From JBCBKU01 sp965267475 (lineage in GTDB: Bacteria > Pseudomonadota > Alphaproteobacteria > Rhodobacterales > Rhodobacteraceae), in contig OZ254079.1 in NCBI GenBank assembly GCA_965267475.1, forward strand, positions 1 to 64,000: 64,000 bases of DNA. The letters run 5' to 3'. This document shows, piece after piece, positions 1 to 8,849 of this stretch. Below the pieces are notes generated by a model. That model made no database searches, was not told the DNA's origin, and saw only the letters and a program-made list of their open reading frames with translations. A program made the translations under genes and the position numbers. Numbering within the stretch: position 1 is the first letter of the stretch; each line of letters opens with the position of its first letter.

Positions 1-871
1 GTCGATCCTCTTCCGAACGAAGCGGAGGTTTGACTTTGAAGAAGGTCCGATAGTCGCCCACGTCCAGCTCGTTCAAGGTCAAGTGGTGGACTGAAACGCC
101 CGCTGTGACATCAAGTCCGGCGGACTTGGCCCGCGCAAGCGCACCAAGGGCCCCGGCAGTCGTAACCTGATCGGCGTGATAGATCGCGCCGGTCATCTCG
201 ACCAAGGCCAGGTCCCGCTCCAAACCCATGCGTTCGGCCAAAGGCGAGACGGCGGGAAGCCCTTTAAGCGCGGCAAACTTGCCCGATGTCGCAGCGGCAC
301 CGGAAGACAGATCCGGATCTTGCGGATGCGCTATGACCAGCGCACCAAGCGATTTGGCATAGGTTAGGCAGCGGGAAAACACCTTGGGGTTTTCGACAAC
401 GCGGTCGCAATCGGTAAAGGCCGCCGCCCCGGCATCCTGAAGGAACCCGATTTCGACCATCTCGCGACCCGCGCGCCCCTTCGTCAGTGCGGCCAAAGGA
501 AGGACGCGCACCGGGGCATGTTCCCCTGCGCGGCGCCGAACGAATTCCAGAACTTCGGGCGTGTCGATGGCCGGTTCGGTATCGGGGCGGGTCACCATGG
601 TGGTCACCCCGCCTGCCGCCGCTGCAAGCCCTGCCGTGCGAAAGCTCTCTTTGTGGCGCTCTCCGGGCTCGGAAACTTTGGCGCCGATATCCACGATGCC
701 CGGTGCCACGAATTGCCCGCCAGCATCCCAAGTGGTCTGGATCTTCGATGTGTGGTCTTCGCCTTCGGCCAGAACTCTGGCGATCTTGCCACCTTCGATC
801 ACCAATCCACCCGGGCGGATCGCGCCGGCGTCCGGATCCACGAGCTGGGCGTTTTCGATCAGAAGGCTCAT
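1..871 (-). CDS. pyrC: dihydroorotase-like protein, partial (C-terminus beyond left edge); probably the non-catalytic PyrC'/PyrX type
   Basis: An amidohydrolase of the dihydroorotase family read from an ATG at 871 to the window edge, about 290 residues visible. The N-terminal beta-sandwich leads into PGIVDIGAKVSEPG, where active dihydroorotases have the metal ligands HxH and the following Arg (DxHxHxREPG). Here the two histidines are replaced by Gly and Lys and the Arg by Ser. The later GGVTTMV, AFTDCD and AHPQDPDL segments are recognisable. In pseudomonads such HxH-less PyrC' subunits serve as scaffolds for the PyrB aspartate transcarbamoylase, so a structural role is inferred here. The start overlaps the preceding gene by ATGA. 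Catalysis of the pyrimidine step by a second pyrC elsewhere is likely. Confidence 0.85.
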   Translation of the reverse strand, partial: MSLLIENAQLVDPDAGAIRPGGLVIEGGKIARVLAEGEDHTSKIQTTWDAGGQFVAPGIVDIGAKVSEPGERHKESFRTAGLAAAAGGVTTMVTRPDTEPAIDTPEVLEFVRRRAGEHAPVRVLPLAALTKGRAGREMVEIGFLQDAGAAAFTDCDRVVENPKVFSRCLTYAKSLGALVIAHPQDPDLSSGAAATSGKFAALKGLPAVSPLAERMGLERDLALVEMTGAIYHADQVTTAGALGALARAKSAGLDVTAGVSVHHLTLNELDVGDYRTFFKVKPPLRSEEDR

Positions 872-1422
872 GCGGCGGCCCCCAGCAACAACCAAACAAG
901 AAGCAGCGCCAGACCGGCAATGACCGCGCCGATCCACCAGGGCAAAGTGACCCGGCCAGGTGCATGCACCGGCGCCTCGCTGGAAGGCGCCGCGACAGGT
1001 TCGGATGTACGGTCCGGCGGCAGCGTATCGATCGCTGCCGCGGCTTTTCGAAGGGGATATGCGCCGATGAATGTCAGTTCGGGGCCGGGCGACAAATCTG
1101 CCGCCGCGCCGCCAAAGGCCGAAGAAGTCAGCACGACGACATGGCCGGACAAGGCGGCGAGCTTTTCGGCATCACCAGACAGGACCTTTGATGCAATGCC
1201 ATGACCCTCGGCCAAAAGCCCGGTCAACCCAAGCTCGCCCAGATCTGCAATCCGGACCAGGTCCACACCCTCGGGCAACAGGACATCGACGCCCAACGCG
1301 TCGCGCAATGGATAGGATCCGCCGTCCGCCTCGACGAAGGTCTTTGCGTCGTTTGCGGGCATATTCAACGCGAACACTCGAACGACTTCGTATTCGCCCT
1401 TGGGAACACTCAGACCGCTCAT
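868..1422 (-). CDS. conserved hypothetical protein with C-terminal membrane anchor, pyr operon
   Basis: A 184-residue protein with no domain I can name. Residues 1-130 look like a soluble alpha/beta domain (it opens SVPKGEYEVVRVFAL). A Pro- and Ala-rich linker follows, then one transmembrane helix near residues 160-182, so the bulk probably sits on the cytoplasmic face. Its start overlaps the stop of the small upstream gene and its stop overlaps the start of the dihydroorotase-like gene, both by ATGA. Translational coupling with pyrB and pyrC is therefore likely. From memory, similar genes occur between pyrB and pyrC in other roseobacters. The function is unknown; a membrane tether for the pyrimidine enzymes is only a guess. 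Confidence 0.8.
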   Translation of the reverse strand: MSGLSVPKGEYEVVRVFALNMPANDAKTFVEADGGSYPLRDALGVDVLLPEGVDLVRIADLGELGLTGLLAEGHGIASKVLSGDAEKLAALSGHVVVLTSSAFGGAAADLSPGPELTFIGAYPLRKAAAAIDTLPPDRTSEPVAAPSSEAPVHAPGRVTLPWWIGAVIAGLALLLVWLLLGAAA

Positions 1423-1559
1423 TGCGCCGACACCAATACGACCAGAATTGTAATCCCGAAAATGACCAGCAGAGCCACCATCGCCATCATACCTGAGGCA
1501 CGCCGATCCGATTTTGTGGGCGTCTTCGGCTCAAAGTCTTCCGGGCGCTTGTCGGTCAT
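1419..1559 (-). CDS. 46-residue single-pass membrane protein, pyr operon
   Basis: A tiny gene between pyrB and the 184-residue membrane protein, overlapping each by four bases (ATGA). The first 22 residues are polar and charged (MTDKRPEDFEPKT...). The rest is one hydrophobic helix of about 20 residues ending VVLVSAQ. With a basic segment before the helix, an N-in orientation is expected. No family is recognised. The exact double overlap and membrane-protein composition argue that it is real. It could be an accessory of the neighbouring anchored protein. Confidence 0.7.
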   Translation of the reverse strand: MTDKRPEDFEPKTPTKSDRRASGMMAMVALLVIFGITILVVLVSAQ

Positions 1560-2506
1560 ACCATCACCCCGACCGGTGCGCCGCGCAAGTTCCGCGCCAG
1601 AAGGTCCATGGCCGCCATTCGAACCGCGACGCCCATCTCGACCTGATCCTGAATGACCGAACGGTTGATATCGTCGGCAATCGTCCCGTCGATCTCGACC
1701 CCCCGGTTCATCGGCCCCGGATGCATGACGATGGCGTCATCCTTGGCATGGGCGAGCTTTTCCGCATCAAGCCCGAAACGGTGATAGTATTCGCGCTCGG
1801 ACGGGATGAATCCTCCATCCATTCGTTCGCGCTGGAGCCGCAGCATCATGACGACATCAGCATCCTTCAGACCGGCCTCCATATCGTCATAAACCTCGAC
1901 GCCCCAATCTCGGGCTCCAGACGGCATCAGCGTCGGCGGGCCGACGAAACGGATCCGGCTTTCCATTTTCCCAAGAAGCAGCATGTTCGACCGCGCCACA
2001 CGGGAATGCGCGATGTCACCGCAGATCGCCACGGTCAGGCGATGAAGGCGTCCCTTGGCGCGCCTGATCGTCAGCGCATCTAGAAGGGCCTGGGTCGGAT
2101 GTTCATGGCGTCCATCGCCCGCATTCAGAACCGCGCAATTCACCTTTTCGGCCAACAGGTTCACCGCACCTGAATGCGGATGCCGGACCACCAAAAGATC
2201 GGGATGCATCGCGTTCAGCGTCAAAGCCGTATCAATCAGGGTTTCCCCTTTCTTGATCGAGCTCGCCTGCATCGACATGTTCATGACGTCTGCGCCCAGC
2301 CTTTTACCAGCCAGTTCGAATGATGCCTGTGTCCGGGTCGACGCTTCAAAAAACATGTTGATCTGGGTCAGACCGGCCAGCGCTTCACCGTGTTTCACGT
2401 CACGACGGTTCAGATCGACATACTGATCGGCCAGGTCCAATAGGGTCGTGATCTCGTCCGGTGCGAGCGTCTCGATACCGAGCAGATGGGTGGCGCGAAA
2501 TGTCAT
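1556..2506 (-). CDS. pyrB: aspartate carbamoyltransferase catalytic subunit
   Basis: A 316-residue enzyme that joins carbamoyl phosphate to L-aspartate, the committed step of pyrimidine synthesis. The carbamoyl-phosphate motif STRT is at residues 56-59, followed by the SSIKKGE loop, HPTQALLD near 136 and HPGPMNRG near 266. The length matches the family. It heads a tightly overlapping operon with two small membrane proteins and a dihydroorotase-like gene. No regulatory subunit gene pyrI is present. This fits the ATCase class in which PyrB assembles with a dihydroorotase-like partner. Confidence 0.97.
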   Translation of the reverse strand: MTFRATHLLGIETLAPDEITTLLDLADQYVDLNRRDVKHGEALAGLTQINMFFEASTRTQASFELAGKRLGADVMNMSMQASSIKKGETLIDTALTLNAMHPDLLVVRHPHSGAVNLLAEKVNCAVLNAGDGRHEHPTQALLDALTIRRAKGRLHRLTVAICGDIAHSRVARSNMLLLGKMESRIRFVGPPTLMPSGARDWGVEVYDDMEAGLKDADVVMMLRLQRERMDGGFIPSEREYYHRFGLDAEKLAHAKDDAIVMHPGPMNRGVEIDGTIADDINRSVIQDQVEMGVAVRMAAMDLLARNLRGAPVGVMV

Positions 2507-2597
2507 GCCTGCTCTCTCCCCCGGGCGCGCTTATAGGGGCGCCCTTAAGGGCGGACAAGGTTTACCTTCGCATGGCCGCGCCCTAGGGTCCTGGCCC

Positions 2598-3362
2598 ATG
2601 GGAACTGCGTCTGACTTGGCACTTCTGGACTGGCACATAGAACTCGGCGCGGACGAAGCGATCGCCGATGCGCCGGTCAATCGGTTCGAATTGGAAGCAA
2701 AACCCCCGGCCCCAAAACGCGCGCCCGCTGCCGCACCTGGACCTGCGCCAAAGGTTGATGTTGATCATGTGGCCGCTGCCCGGAAATTGGCCGATGGCGC
2801 CACCAGCCTTGAGGCGCTGCGCGATGCAATTCGGACCTTCGATGGTTGCGAATTGAAACTCGGGGCCAAGAACCTCGTCTTCTCGGATGGGAACCCGAAA
2901 GCCCGCGTCATGGTGGTTGGCGAGGCTCCGGGACGGGACGAGGACATTCAGGGCAAACCGTTCGTGGGTCGCGCGGGCCAGCTTCTGGACAAGATGTTTG
3001 CCGCGATCGGCAAGTCCCGAACAGATCCGGACCCCGATACCGCGATCTACATCTCGAATATCCTGAACTGGCGCCCGCCGCAAAACCGCGATCCGTCGCC
3101 CGAGGAAATCGCGATGTTCCTGCCCTTTATCACGCGGCATATCGAGCTTGCCGCGCCCGACGTGTTGGTCTTGATGGGCAACATCTCGTGCCAGGCGCTT
3201 CTGGGGCGCCGCGGTATCACCAAGTTGCGCGGCAATTGGGCCGAAGCCGCGGGTCGGCCGGCGCTGCCCATGTTTCATCCGGCATACCTTCTGAGAAATC
3301 CGGCAGCGAAACGCGACGCCTGGCACGATCTGCTGATGCTGCAAGCCAGGCTGAGGGGTTAA
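2598..3362 (+). CDS. uracil-DNA glycosylase, family 4-like, lacking the iron-sulfur cysteines
   Basis: A 254-residue uracil-DNA glycosylase superfamily enzyme that removes uracil from DNA. Motif A is GEAPGRDED (residues 108-116), followed by GKPFVGRAGQLLD. Motif B is HPAYLLRN (227-234). Classical family 4 enzymes carry a 4Fe-4S cluster on four cysteines, but only two Cys are present (84 and 198). The usual KCRPP and C-PF positions read NWRPP and MFLPF. A cluster-free alphaproteobacterial class is known to me from memory (Bradyrhizobium). The ATG at 2598 was preferred to an in-frame start 150 bases upstream, whose extension is Arg/Gly-rich and overlaps the pyrB promoter region. The first 60 residues form a Pro/Ala-rich linker. 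Confidence 0.85.
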   Translation: MGTASDLALLDWHIELGADEAIADAPVNRFELEAKPPAPKRAPAAAPGPAPKVDVDHVAAARKLADGATSLEALRDAIRTFDGCELKLGAKNLVFSDGNPKARVMVVGEAPGRDEDIQGKPFVGRAGQLLDKMFAAIGKSRTDPDPDTAIYISNILNWRPPQNRDPSPEEIAMFLPFITRHIELAAPDVLVLMGNISCQALLGRRGITKLRGNWAEAAGRPALPMFHPAYLLRNPAAKRDAWHDLLMLQARLRG

Positions 3363-3363
3363 T

Positions 3364-3903
3364 ATGGGGATCGACGAAAGCAGATCGTTTGTACCTGTTC
3401 GCATCGCCATCATGACAGTATCGGACACGCGGACGGAACTGGATGACAGATCCGGCGATCTGCTGGTCGAACGGCTGACAGGCGACGGCCATATCCTTGC
3501 GGCCCGCACCATCCTGCCCGATGACCGCGACAGACTTGTGGATCAGCTTCGTCGCTGGAGCGCCGATCCGGACATAGACGCGATTGTGACCACGGGCGGT
3601 ACAGGCCTGACAGGCCGCGATGTCACGGTCGAGGCGCACCGCGATGTCTATGACAAGGAAATCGATGCGTTCAGCACCGCTTTCACGTTGATTTCTATGC
3701 AGAAAATCGGAACGTCTGCGATTCAGTCGCGTGCCTGTGGCGGAGTGTGCGACGGCACTTATCTGTTTGCCCTGCCCGGCAGCCCCTCGGCCTGCCGTGA
3801 CGGATGGGACGAAATCCTGCGATATCAACTCGATATCAGACACAGACCGTGCAATTTTGTAGAGATTATGCCGCGTCTCGACGAAAATTTGCGCCGGAAG
3901 TGA
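3364..3903 (+). CDS. moaB: molybdenum cofactor biosynthesis protein B (MoaB/MogA family)
   Basis: A 179-residue MoaB-type protein that adenylylates molybdopterin before molybdate insertion. It shows TVSDTRT near residue 18, the nucleotide-binding TTGGTGLTGRD loop near 75-85, the SRACGGV segment and the closing FALPGSPSAC. The gene begins one base after the uracil-DNA glycosylase stop, so the two are probably co-transcribed. The rest of the cofactor genes lie at 16536-20595. The assignment to MoaB rather than MogA rests on overall form and is only moderately certain; the enzymatic role is the same. Confidence 0.93.
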   Translation: MGIDESRSFVPVRIAIMTVSDTRTELDDRSGDLLVERLTGDGHILAARTILPDDRDRLVDQLRRWSADPDIDAIVTTGGTGLTGRDVTVEAHRDVYDKEIDAFSTAFTLISMQKIGTSAIQSRACGGVCDGTYLFALPGSPSACRDGWDEILRYQLDIRHRPCNFVEIMPRLDENLRRK

Positions 3904-3986
3904 TCCGTCCCCACGTATAAGGGCTAATCATTGGTCAATCGCCGACCCGTGCTATGTTATGGGCCAGCGTCTTTTTGGGTAGCGGT

Positions 3987-5447
3987 ATGAGATTTCTGCG
4001 TCGAAGCCTGTCCGGGGTCTTCCTGCTGTCGCTGGTAGCAGGGCTTTTGGCGCTTGCGGGCAACCAAATCTATGGCGCGTTGCAAGAACGCTGGAACCAG
4101 GAAACCCGGGAAAGACCGGCCAGAGAACGGATTTTCGCGGTTAATGTCGTTATGTTCGAGCCCACCGACGTTGCACCGGAACTCCAGACATTCGGCGAAA
4201 TCCGAAGCCGCAGAACGCTGGAGCTTCGCGCGTCGGCCGGTGGAGAGGTCATCTGGCTGTCCGATGCGTTTGAGGAAGGTGGCACTGTAACCGCAGGTGA
4301 CGTGCTGGCCCGGATCGATCCGCTGGACGCGCAAGGGGCGTTGGACACCGCGCTTGCAGACCTGGCCGAGGCGGAGGCGGACCGGAAGGACGCGGAAAGA
4401 AGCCTGGTGCTTGCCCGCGACGAACTGAGTGCGGCAGAGGATCAGGCCGCATTGCGGGATCGCGCTCTGGAGCGCCAGAAAGACCTGCTGGAACGAGGTG
4501 TCGGTACCGAAGCGGCTGTGGAAACCGCGGAACTGTCGGCAAGTTCCGCCTGGCAGGCCGTCTTGTCGCGCCGCCAGGCCGAAGCACAGGCAGAAGCGCG
4601 GCTTGATCAAGCGGGCACGATGGTGTCGCGGCGCACGATCTCGGTGGCCGAAGCCGAACGCCGGCTTGCTGACACCGAAATCACCGCTGATATCAGCGGC
4701 GTTTTGAGCGGTGCAAACCTTGTCGAAGGTCGGCTGGTATCGGCCAACGAAAACCTGGGCGAGATCGTGGACCCAGGCGCACTTGAAGTTTCGTTCCGCG
4801 TATCCACTGCCCAATATGCCCGCCTTCTGGATGACACAGGCCGTCTTTTAGGTCTCGACATCACGGTCGCACTGGACGCGTTTGGCGTGGACCTGACCGC
4901 ATCCGGCAAAGTCAGCCGGGAAAGCGCAGCCGTGGCCACCGGGCAAACCGGTCGGCTTCTGTTCGCGCGACTTGACGACGCGCCGGGCTTCAGACCCGGC
5001 GATTTCGTCACGGTTCGCATCGCCGAGCCTGTTCTGAACCGCGTTGCGCTGTTGCCCGCGACAGCGGTTGACGCTTCGGGTCAGGTTTTGATCGTGGGTG
5101 AAGACGACCGGTTGCAGACCGCGAATGTCCAGGTCCTGCGCCGACAGGGCAACGACGTGATTGTCCGCGCGCGCGGGTTGGCCGGAAACCAGATCGTGGC
5201 CGAGCGCACGCCGTTCCTGGGCGCGGGGATCCGGGTCCGCCCAATCTCTCCCGGCGGTGCTGAAGCTGAGCCTGAGGGGCCCGCCATGGTCGCCCTGGAA
5301 CCTGAACGTCGGGCAAGGATCAAGGCCTTCGTTGAAAACAACAACCGAATGCCTGCCGAGGCCAAAGCACGTATTCTCGCCCAGCTTGAGAACGAGGAAG
5401 TTCCCGCCCAGATGGTCGAGCGTATCGAATCCCGGATGGGCGGATAG
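3987..5447 (+). CDS. RND efflux periplasmic adaptor subunit (HlyD/MFP family)
   Basis: A 486-residue membrane fusion protein that links an inner-membrane RND pump to an outer-membrane channel. An N-terminal membrane anchor or signal (residues 5-25) precedes the lipoyl half-motif. A long alpha-helical hairpin rich in Ala, Glu and Arg follows (about 120-220), then the second lipoyl half and beta-barrel domains. The final 70 residues are an added helical tail (ARIKAFVENNNRMP). The start at 3987 has GGGTAG upstream; an ATG 33 bases earlier is possible. The pump gene begins at the next base after this stop. Substrate unknown. Confidence 0.9.
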   Translation: MRFLRRSLSGVFLLSLVAGLLALAGNQIYGALQERWNQETRERPARERIFAVNVVMFEPTDVAPELQTFGEIRSRRTLELRASAGGEVIWLSDAFEEGGTVTAGDVLARIDPLDAQGALDTALADLAEAEADRKDAERSLVLARDELSAAEDQAALRDRALERQKDLLERGVGTEAAVETAELSASSAWQAVLSRRQAEAQAEARLDQAGTMVSRRTISVAEAERRLADTEITADISGVLSGANLVEGRLVSANENLGEIVDPGALEVSFRVSTAQYARLLDDTGRLLGLDITVALDAFGVDLTASGKVSRESAAVATGQTGRLLFARLDDAPGFRPGDFVTVRIAEPVLNRVALLPATAVDASGQVLIVGEDDRLQTANVQVLRRQGNDVIVRARGLAGNQIVAERTPFLGAGIRVRPISPGGAEAEPEGPAMVALEPERRARIKAFVENNNRMPAEAKARILAQLENEEVPAQMVERIESRMGG

Positions 5448-8400
5448 ATGGCCCGTGACCTGGGAAAAGCGACAGGCGGTATCTTAAGCTATTTCGCGCG
5501 CCATCGGACCGCGGCCAACCTCCTTCTGGTTGTCCTGATCATGCTCGGTGTCGCAGCGCTTCCGAACATGCGGGCCCAGTTCTTCCCGGATGTCATCGTC
5601 GACAATGTCACCGTCTCGGTTCAGTGGGACGGTGCCGGAGCCGAGGACGTCGATTCCGCTATCGTCCAATTGCTGGAACCTTCCCTTTTGGCAGTCGAAG
5701 GTGTTGCCGAAACCTCATCGAGGTCATCAGAAGGCCGCGCATCCATTACGCTGGAGTTCGAACCGGGCTGGGACATGTCCCGGGCAGCGGATGACGTTCA
5801 AAGCGCGGTGGAAACCGTGTCAAACCTGCCCGAAGACGCCGAGGACCCGACCGTCAGGCGCGGGGCCTGGCGCGACCGGGTCACGGATGTCGTGATAACC
5901 GGCCCTGTTGGCGTCGAACAACTCGGGCGCTATGCCGACGAATTCGTCACGCGGCTGTTCTCGGAAGGCGTCACGCGAACCACAATACGCGGCGTGGCCG
6001 CGCCCGAGACGATTGTCGAAGTCACGTCACTATCGCTGATCCGCCACGACGTCTCGATGGCCGAGATTGCCGCAGCCATCGGCGAAGAAGCCGATGCCGA
6101 TCCCGCGGGCGACGTGAATGGTTCAGCCCGGGTGCGTACCGGCGTCGCCAAGCGTAGCGCCAGCCAGATCGCCGACATCGTTCTAAGGTCCAATCCGGAC
6201 GGATCGAAGCTGACCGTCGGGGACGTCGCCACCGTTCGCGTCGAGGGCATCGACCGAAACCGAGCATATTTCGTGGGCGATAACCCCGCCGTTTCCGTCC
6301 GCGTCGATCGATCCGACCAAGGCGACGCCATCGACATCCAGCGCGACGTGGAAGAGGTCGCCGCCGAAATGGAACTGACGCTTCCGGACGGCGTGTCAAT
6401 TGATCTCATCCGAACCCGGGCCGAGGCCATTACTGGCCGGATCAACATTCTTCTCGACAACGGGATCATGGGGCTTGGGCTGGTGGTCCTGCTGCTGTTC
6501 CTGTTCCTGAACGCGCGGACCGCCTTTTGGGTCGCAGCGGGGATCCCGGTGGCGATGACGGCCACCATCGCGATGATGTATGCCGCCGGTCTGACAATCA
6601 ACATGATCTCACTATTTGCGCTGATCATCACGCTTGGGATTGTCGTCGACGATGCCATTGTCGTCGGTGAACACGCCGATTTCCGCGCGCGGCGCCTAGG
6701 CGAAGACCCGAAGACCGCAGCGGAAAACGCAGCGCGCCGCATGTTCACACCGGTCTTTTCGGCCACAATCACCACCATCATCGCATTCTTCGGCCTGGTC
6801 GCCATCGGTGGCCGCTTCGGCGACCTGATCCAGGATATCCCGTTCACCGTGATTGTGGTTTTGGCGGCCTCGTTGATCGAGTGTTTTCTGATCCTGCCGA
6901 ACCACATGGCCCATGCGCTGGTCCATACGGCGAAAGAACACTGGTACGACTGGCCCAGCCGCCAGGTGAACAAAGGGTTCCGCTGGTTCCGCGAAACAGT
7001 GTTCAAGCGATTGATGGCCGGTGTGATTTGGGCTCGATATGCCGTCTTAGCGGGTGTTGTCGCGATCCTCGCCAGCCAGGTCGCGTTGTTCATCCAAGGC
7101 GATGTCCAGTGGCGGTTCTTTAACGCGCCGGAACGCGGATCGGTTTCGGGCAACTTCGCCATGCTTCCTGGGGCGACGCGCGACGACACGATCGAGATGA
7201 TGCGCGGTCTTCAAGCGACCGTCGACGAATTGGGCGCAAAATACGAAGCGGAACACGGCACGAATCCCATCGTCTACGCGATTGCCGAAATCGGTGGGAC
7301 CTCGGGCCGTGGTCTGGCCGGATCCGACACCAAGGACGCCGACCAACTTGGGTCGATCTCTATCGAGCTCATCGACGCCGATCTGCGCCCTTATTCGTCC
7401 TTTGCCTTCGTGGCCGATCTGCAGGACGCAGTGACCCGACATCCCATGCTTGAGACGATCAGCTTCCGCGGATGGCGATCTGGACCGGGTGGCGATGCGC
7501 TGGACGTCCAGATCTTTGGGTCGACCGCCGAGGTCCTGAAGGAGGCGGCCGAAGCGCTTAAGGACGCGGTGTCTCAATACCCCGAGGTTTCAGCCGTTGA
7601 GGACACGCTGGCCTTCGACAAGGAAGAACTGATCCTGGATCTGACACCGCAAGGGCAGGCGCTTGGGCTGACCATCGACCAACTTGGTCGGGTCCTGAGA
7701 AATTGGCTAAACGGGATCGAAGCCGCGACCTATCCGGACGGACCACGGTCCGCAACGATCCGGGTGGAATTGCCCTATGGCGAGTTGACGGCGGATTTTC
7801 TGGACCGGACGCAGATCCGGACCGGCGACGGTGTCTATGTACCCCTGGCCGATATCGTCCAAGTCACAACCCGCGAAGGATTTTCGACAGTCCGCCGCGA
7901 AAACGGGATCCGGCTGGTCTCGGTCACGGGGGACGTGTCGGAAGATAGCGCCGAGCGCGCCGCCGAGATAACGGAAGCCTTGCAGGAAGAGATCCTGCCA
8001 CGGATCGAAGAACAATTCGGCGTGGCGACCCAGATGGCTGGCCTGGCCGAGCAGGAAGACCGCTTCCTCGCGGACGCGATGACGGGCCTCGTCCTTTGCC
8101 TTGCGGGGATCTATCTGACCTTGGCCTGGGTCTTCTCAAGCTGGACGCGGCCCATGGTGGTTCTGGCATTCGTGCCTTTCGGGCTGGTCGGCACGATCTA
8201 TGGCCATGCGCAATGGGACGTTCCCTTGTCCATGTTCACCGTGGTCGGACTGATCGGGATGGTCGGCATCATCATCAACGACTCGATCGTGCTGGTGACG
8301 ACCGTGGACGAATACGCCGAGGAACGCGGGCTTGTGCCTGCCATCATCGAGGGGGCCGCAGACCGTCTCAGGCCGGTTCTGTTGACCACATTGACCACGG

Positions 8401-8849
8401 TACTTGGGCTCATGCCGCTTTTGTTCGAACAAAGCCGGCAGGCGCTGTTCCTGAAACCCACAGTCATCACTTTGGTCTATGGACTGGGTTTTGGGCTGAT
8501 CCTGGTTCTGCTGGTGGTGCCATCGCTGTTAGCGATGCAACACGATGTGGAACGTCAAATGGCCTCGGTCAGACGGGCATTGCGCGCTCTGGGCCGCGCC
8601 CCGGCGGCCGCCCTTGCCACGGGTATTGCCGCGCTGGCCGCTGCGGTTCACTTTGCTGCAACGCTTGGAAGCTACATCCTGACGGGTGCGATGCTTCCCC
8701 TGTTCAATGGGCTGGCGGGCGCCGGACAGGATGTATCGGCCGGACTGGCCCTTCTTGTCTTCCTGGCCGGGGTCGCAGTCATTGTGGTGATGACCTGGCT
8801 TGTCGCTGCGATTGCACTTGGCCTGCGGAAACAGAACGCCGGGGCCTAA
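5448..8849 (+). CDS. RND efflux transporter permease (AcrB/MdtB-like) with C-terminal membrane extension
   Basis: A 1133-residue proton-driven RND pump. The first transmembrane helix is at residues 20-40, and periplasmic porter domains follow twice. The TM4 motif GIVVDDAIVV carries the paired aspartates that relay protons. The second half repeats the pattern with GIIINDSIVLV. After the last canonical helix (near residue 1025) the protein continues about 100 residues, with an Ala-rich stretch and two or three further hydrophobic helices not found in AcrB. It forms an operon with the adaptor; no TolC-type outer-membrane gene is nearby. The stop overlaps that of the convergent gene. Confidence 0.95.
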   Translation: MARDLGKATGGILSYFARHRTAANLLLVVLIMLGVAALPNMRAQFFPDVIVDNVTVSVQWDGAGAEDVDSAIVQLLEPSLLAVEGVAETSSRSSEGRASITLEFEPGWDMSRAADDVQSAVETVSNLPEDAEDPTVRRGAWRDRVTDVVITGPVGVEQLGRYADEFVTRLFSEGVTRTTIRGVAAPETIVEVTSLSLIRHDVSMAEIAAAIGEEADADPAGDVNGSARVRTGVAKRSASQIADIVLRSNPDGSKLTVGDVATVRVEGIDRNRAYFVGDNPAVSVRVDRSDQGDAIDIQRDVEEVAAEMELTLPDGVSIDLIRTRAEAITGRINILLDNGIMGLGLVVLLLFLFLNARTAFWVAAGIPVAMTATIAMMYAAGLTINMISLFALIITLGIVVDDAIVVGEHADFRARRLGEDPKTAAENAARRMFTPVFSATITTIIAFFGLVAIGGRFGDLIQDIPFTVIVVLAASLIECFLILPNHMAHALVHTAKEHWYDWPSRQVNKGFRWFRETVFKRLMAGVIWARYAVLAGVVAILASQVALFIQGDVQWRFFNAPERGSVSGNFAMLPGATRDDTIEMMRGLQATVDELGAKYEAEHGTNPIVYAIAEIGGTSGRGLAGSDTKDADQLGSISIELIDADLRPYSSFAFVADLQDAVTRHPMLETISFRGWRSGPGGDALDVQIFGSTAEVLKEAAEALKDAVSQYPEVSAVEDTLAFDKEELILDLTPQGQALGLTIDQLGRVLRNWLNGIEAATYPDGPRSATIRVELPYGELTADFLDRTQIRTGDGVYVPLADIVQVTTREGFSTVRRENGIRLVSVTGDVSEDSAERAAEITEALQEEILPRIEEQFGVATQMAGLAEQEDRFLADAMTGLVLCLAGIYLTLAWVFSSWTRPMVVLAFVPFGLVGTIYGHAQWDVPLSMFTVVGLIGMVGIIINDSIVLVTTVDEYAEERGLVPAIIEGAADRLRPVLLTTLTTVLGLMPLLFEQSRQALFLKPTVITLVYGLGFGLILVLLVVPSLLAMQHDVERQMASVRRALRALGRAPAAALATGIAALAAAVHFAATLGSYILTGAMLPLFNGLAGAGQDVSAGLALLVFLAGVAVIVVMTWLVAAIALGLRKQNAGA

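Noticed and set aside
264..965. Long frame opposite to and out of phase with the dihydroorotase-like gene
   Set aside because: Arg-rich shadow of the real gene; no ribosome site or family.
2448..2597. Upstream in-frame start for the uracil-DNA glycosylase
   Set aside because: It would overlap the pyrB start region and add an Arg/Gly-rich stretch not seen in the family.
5930..7189. 419-codon minus-strand frame inside the RND pump gene
   Set aside because: Ser/Thr/Arg-rich antisense shadow typical of GC-rich genes.
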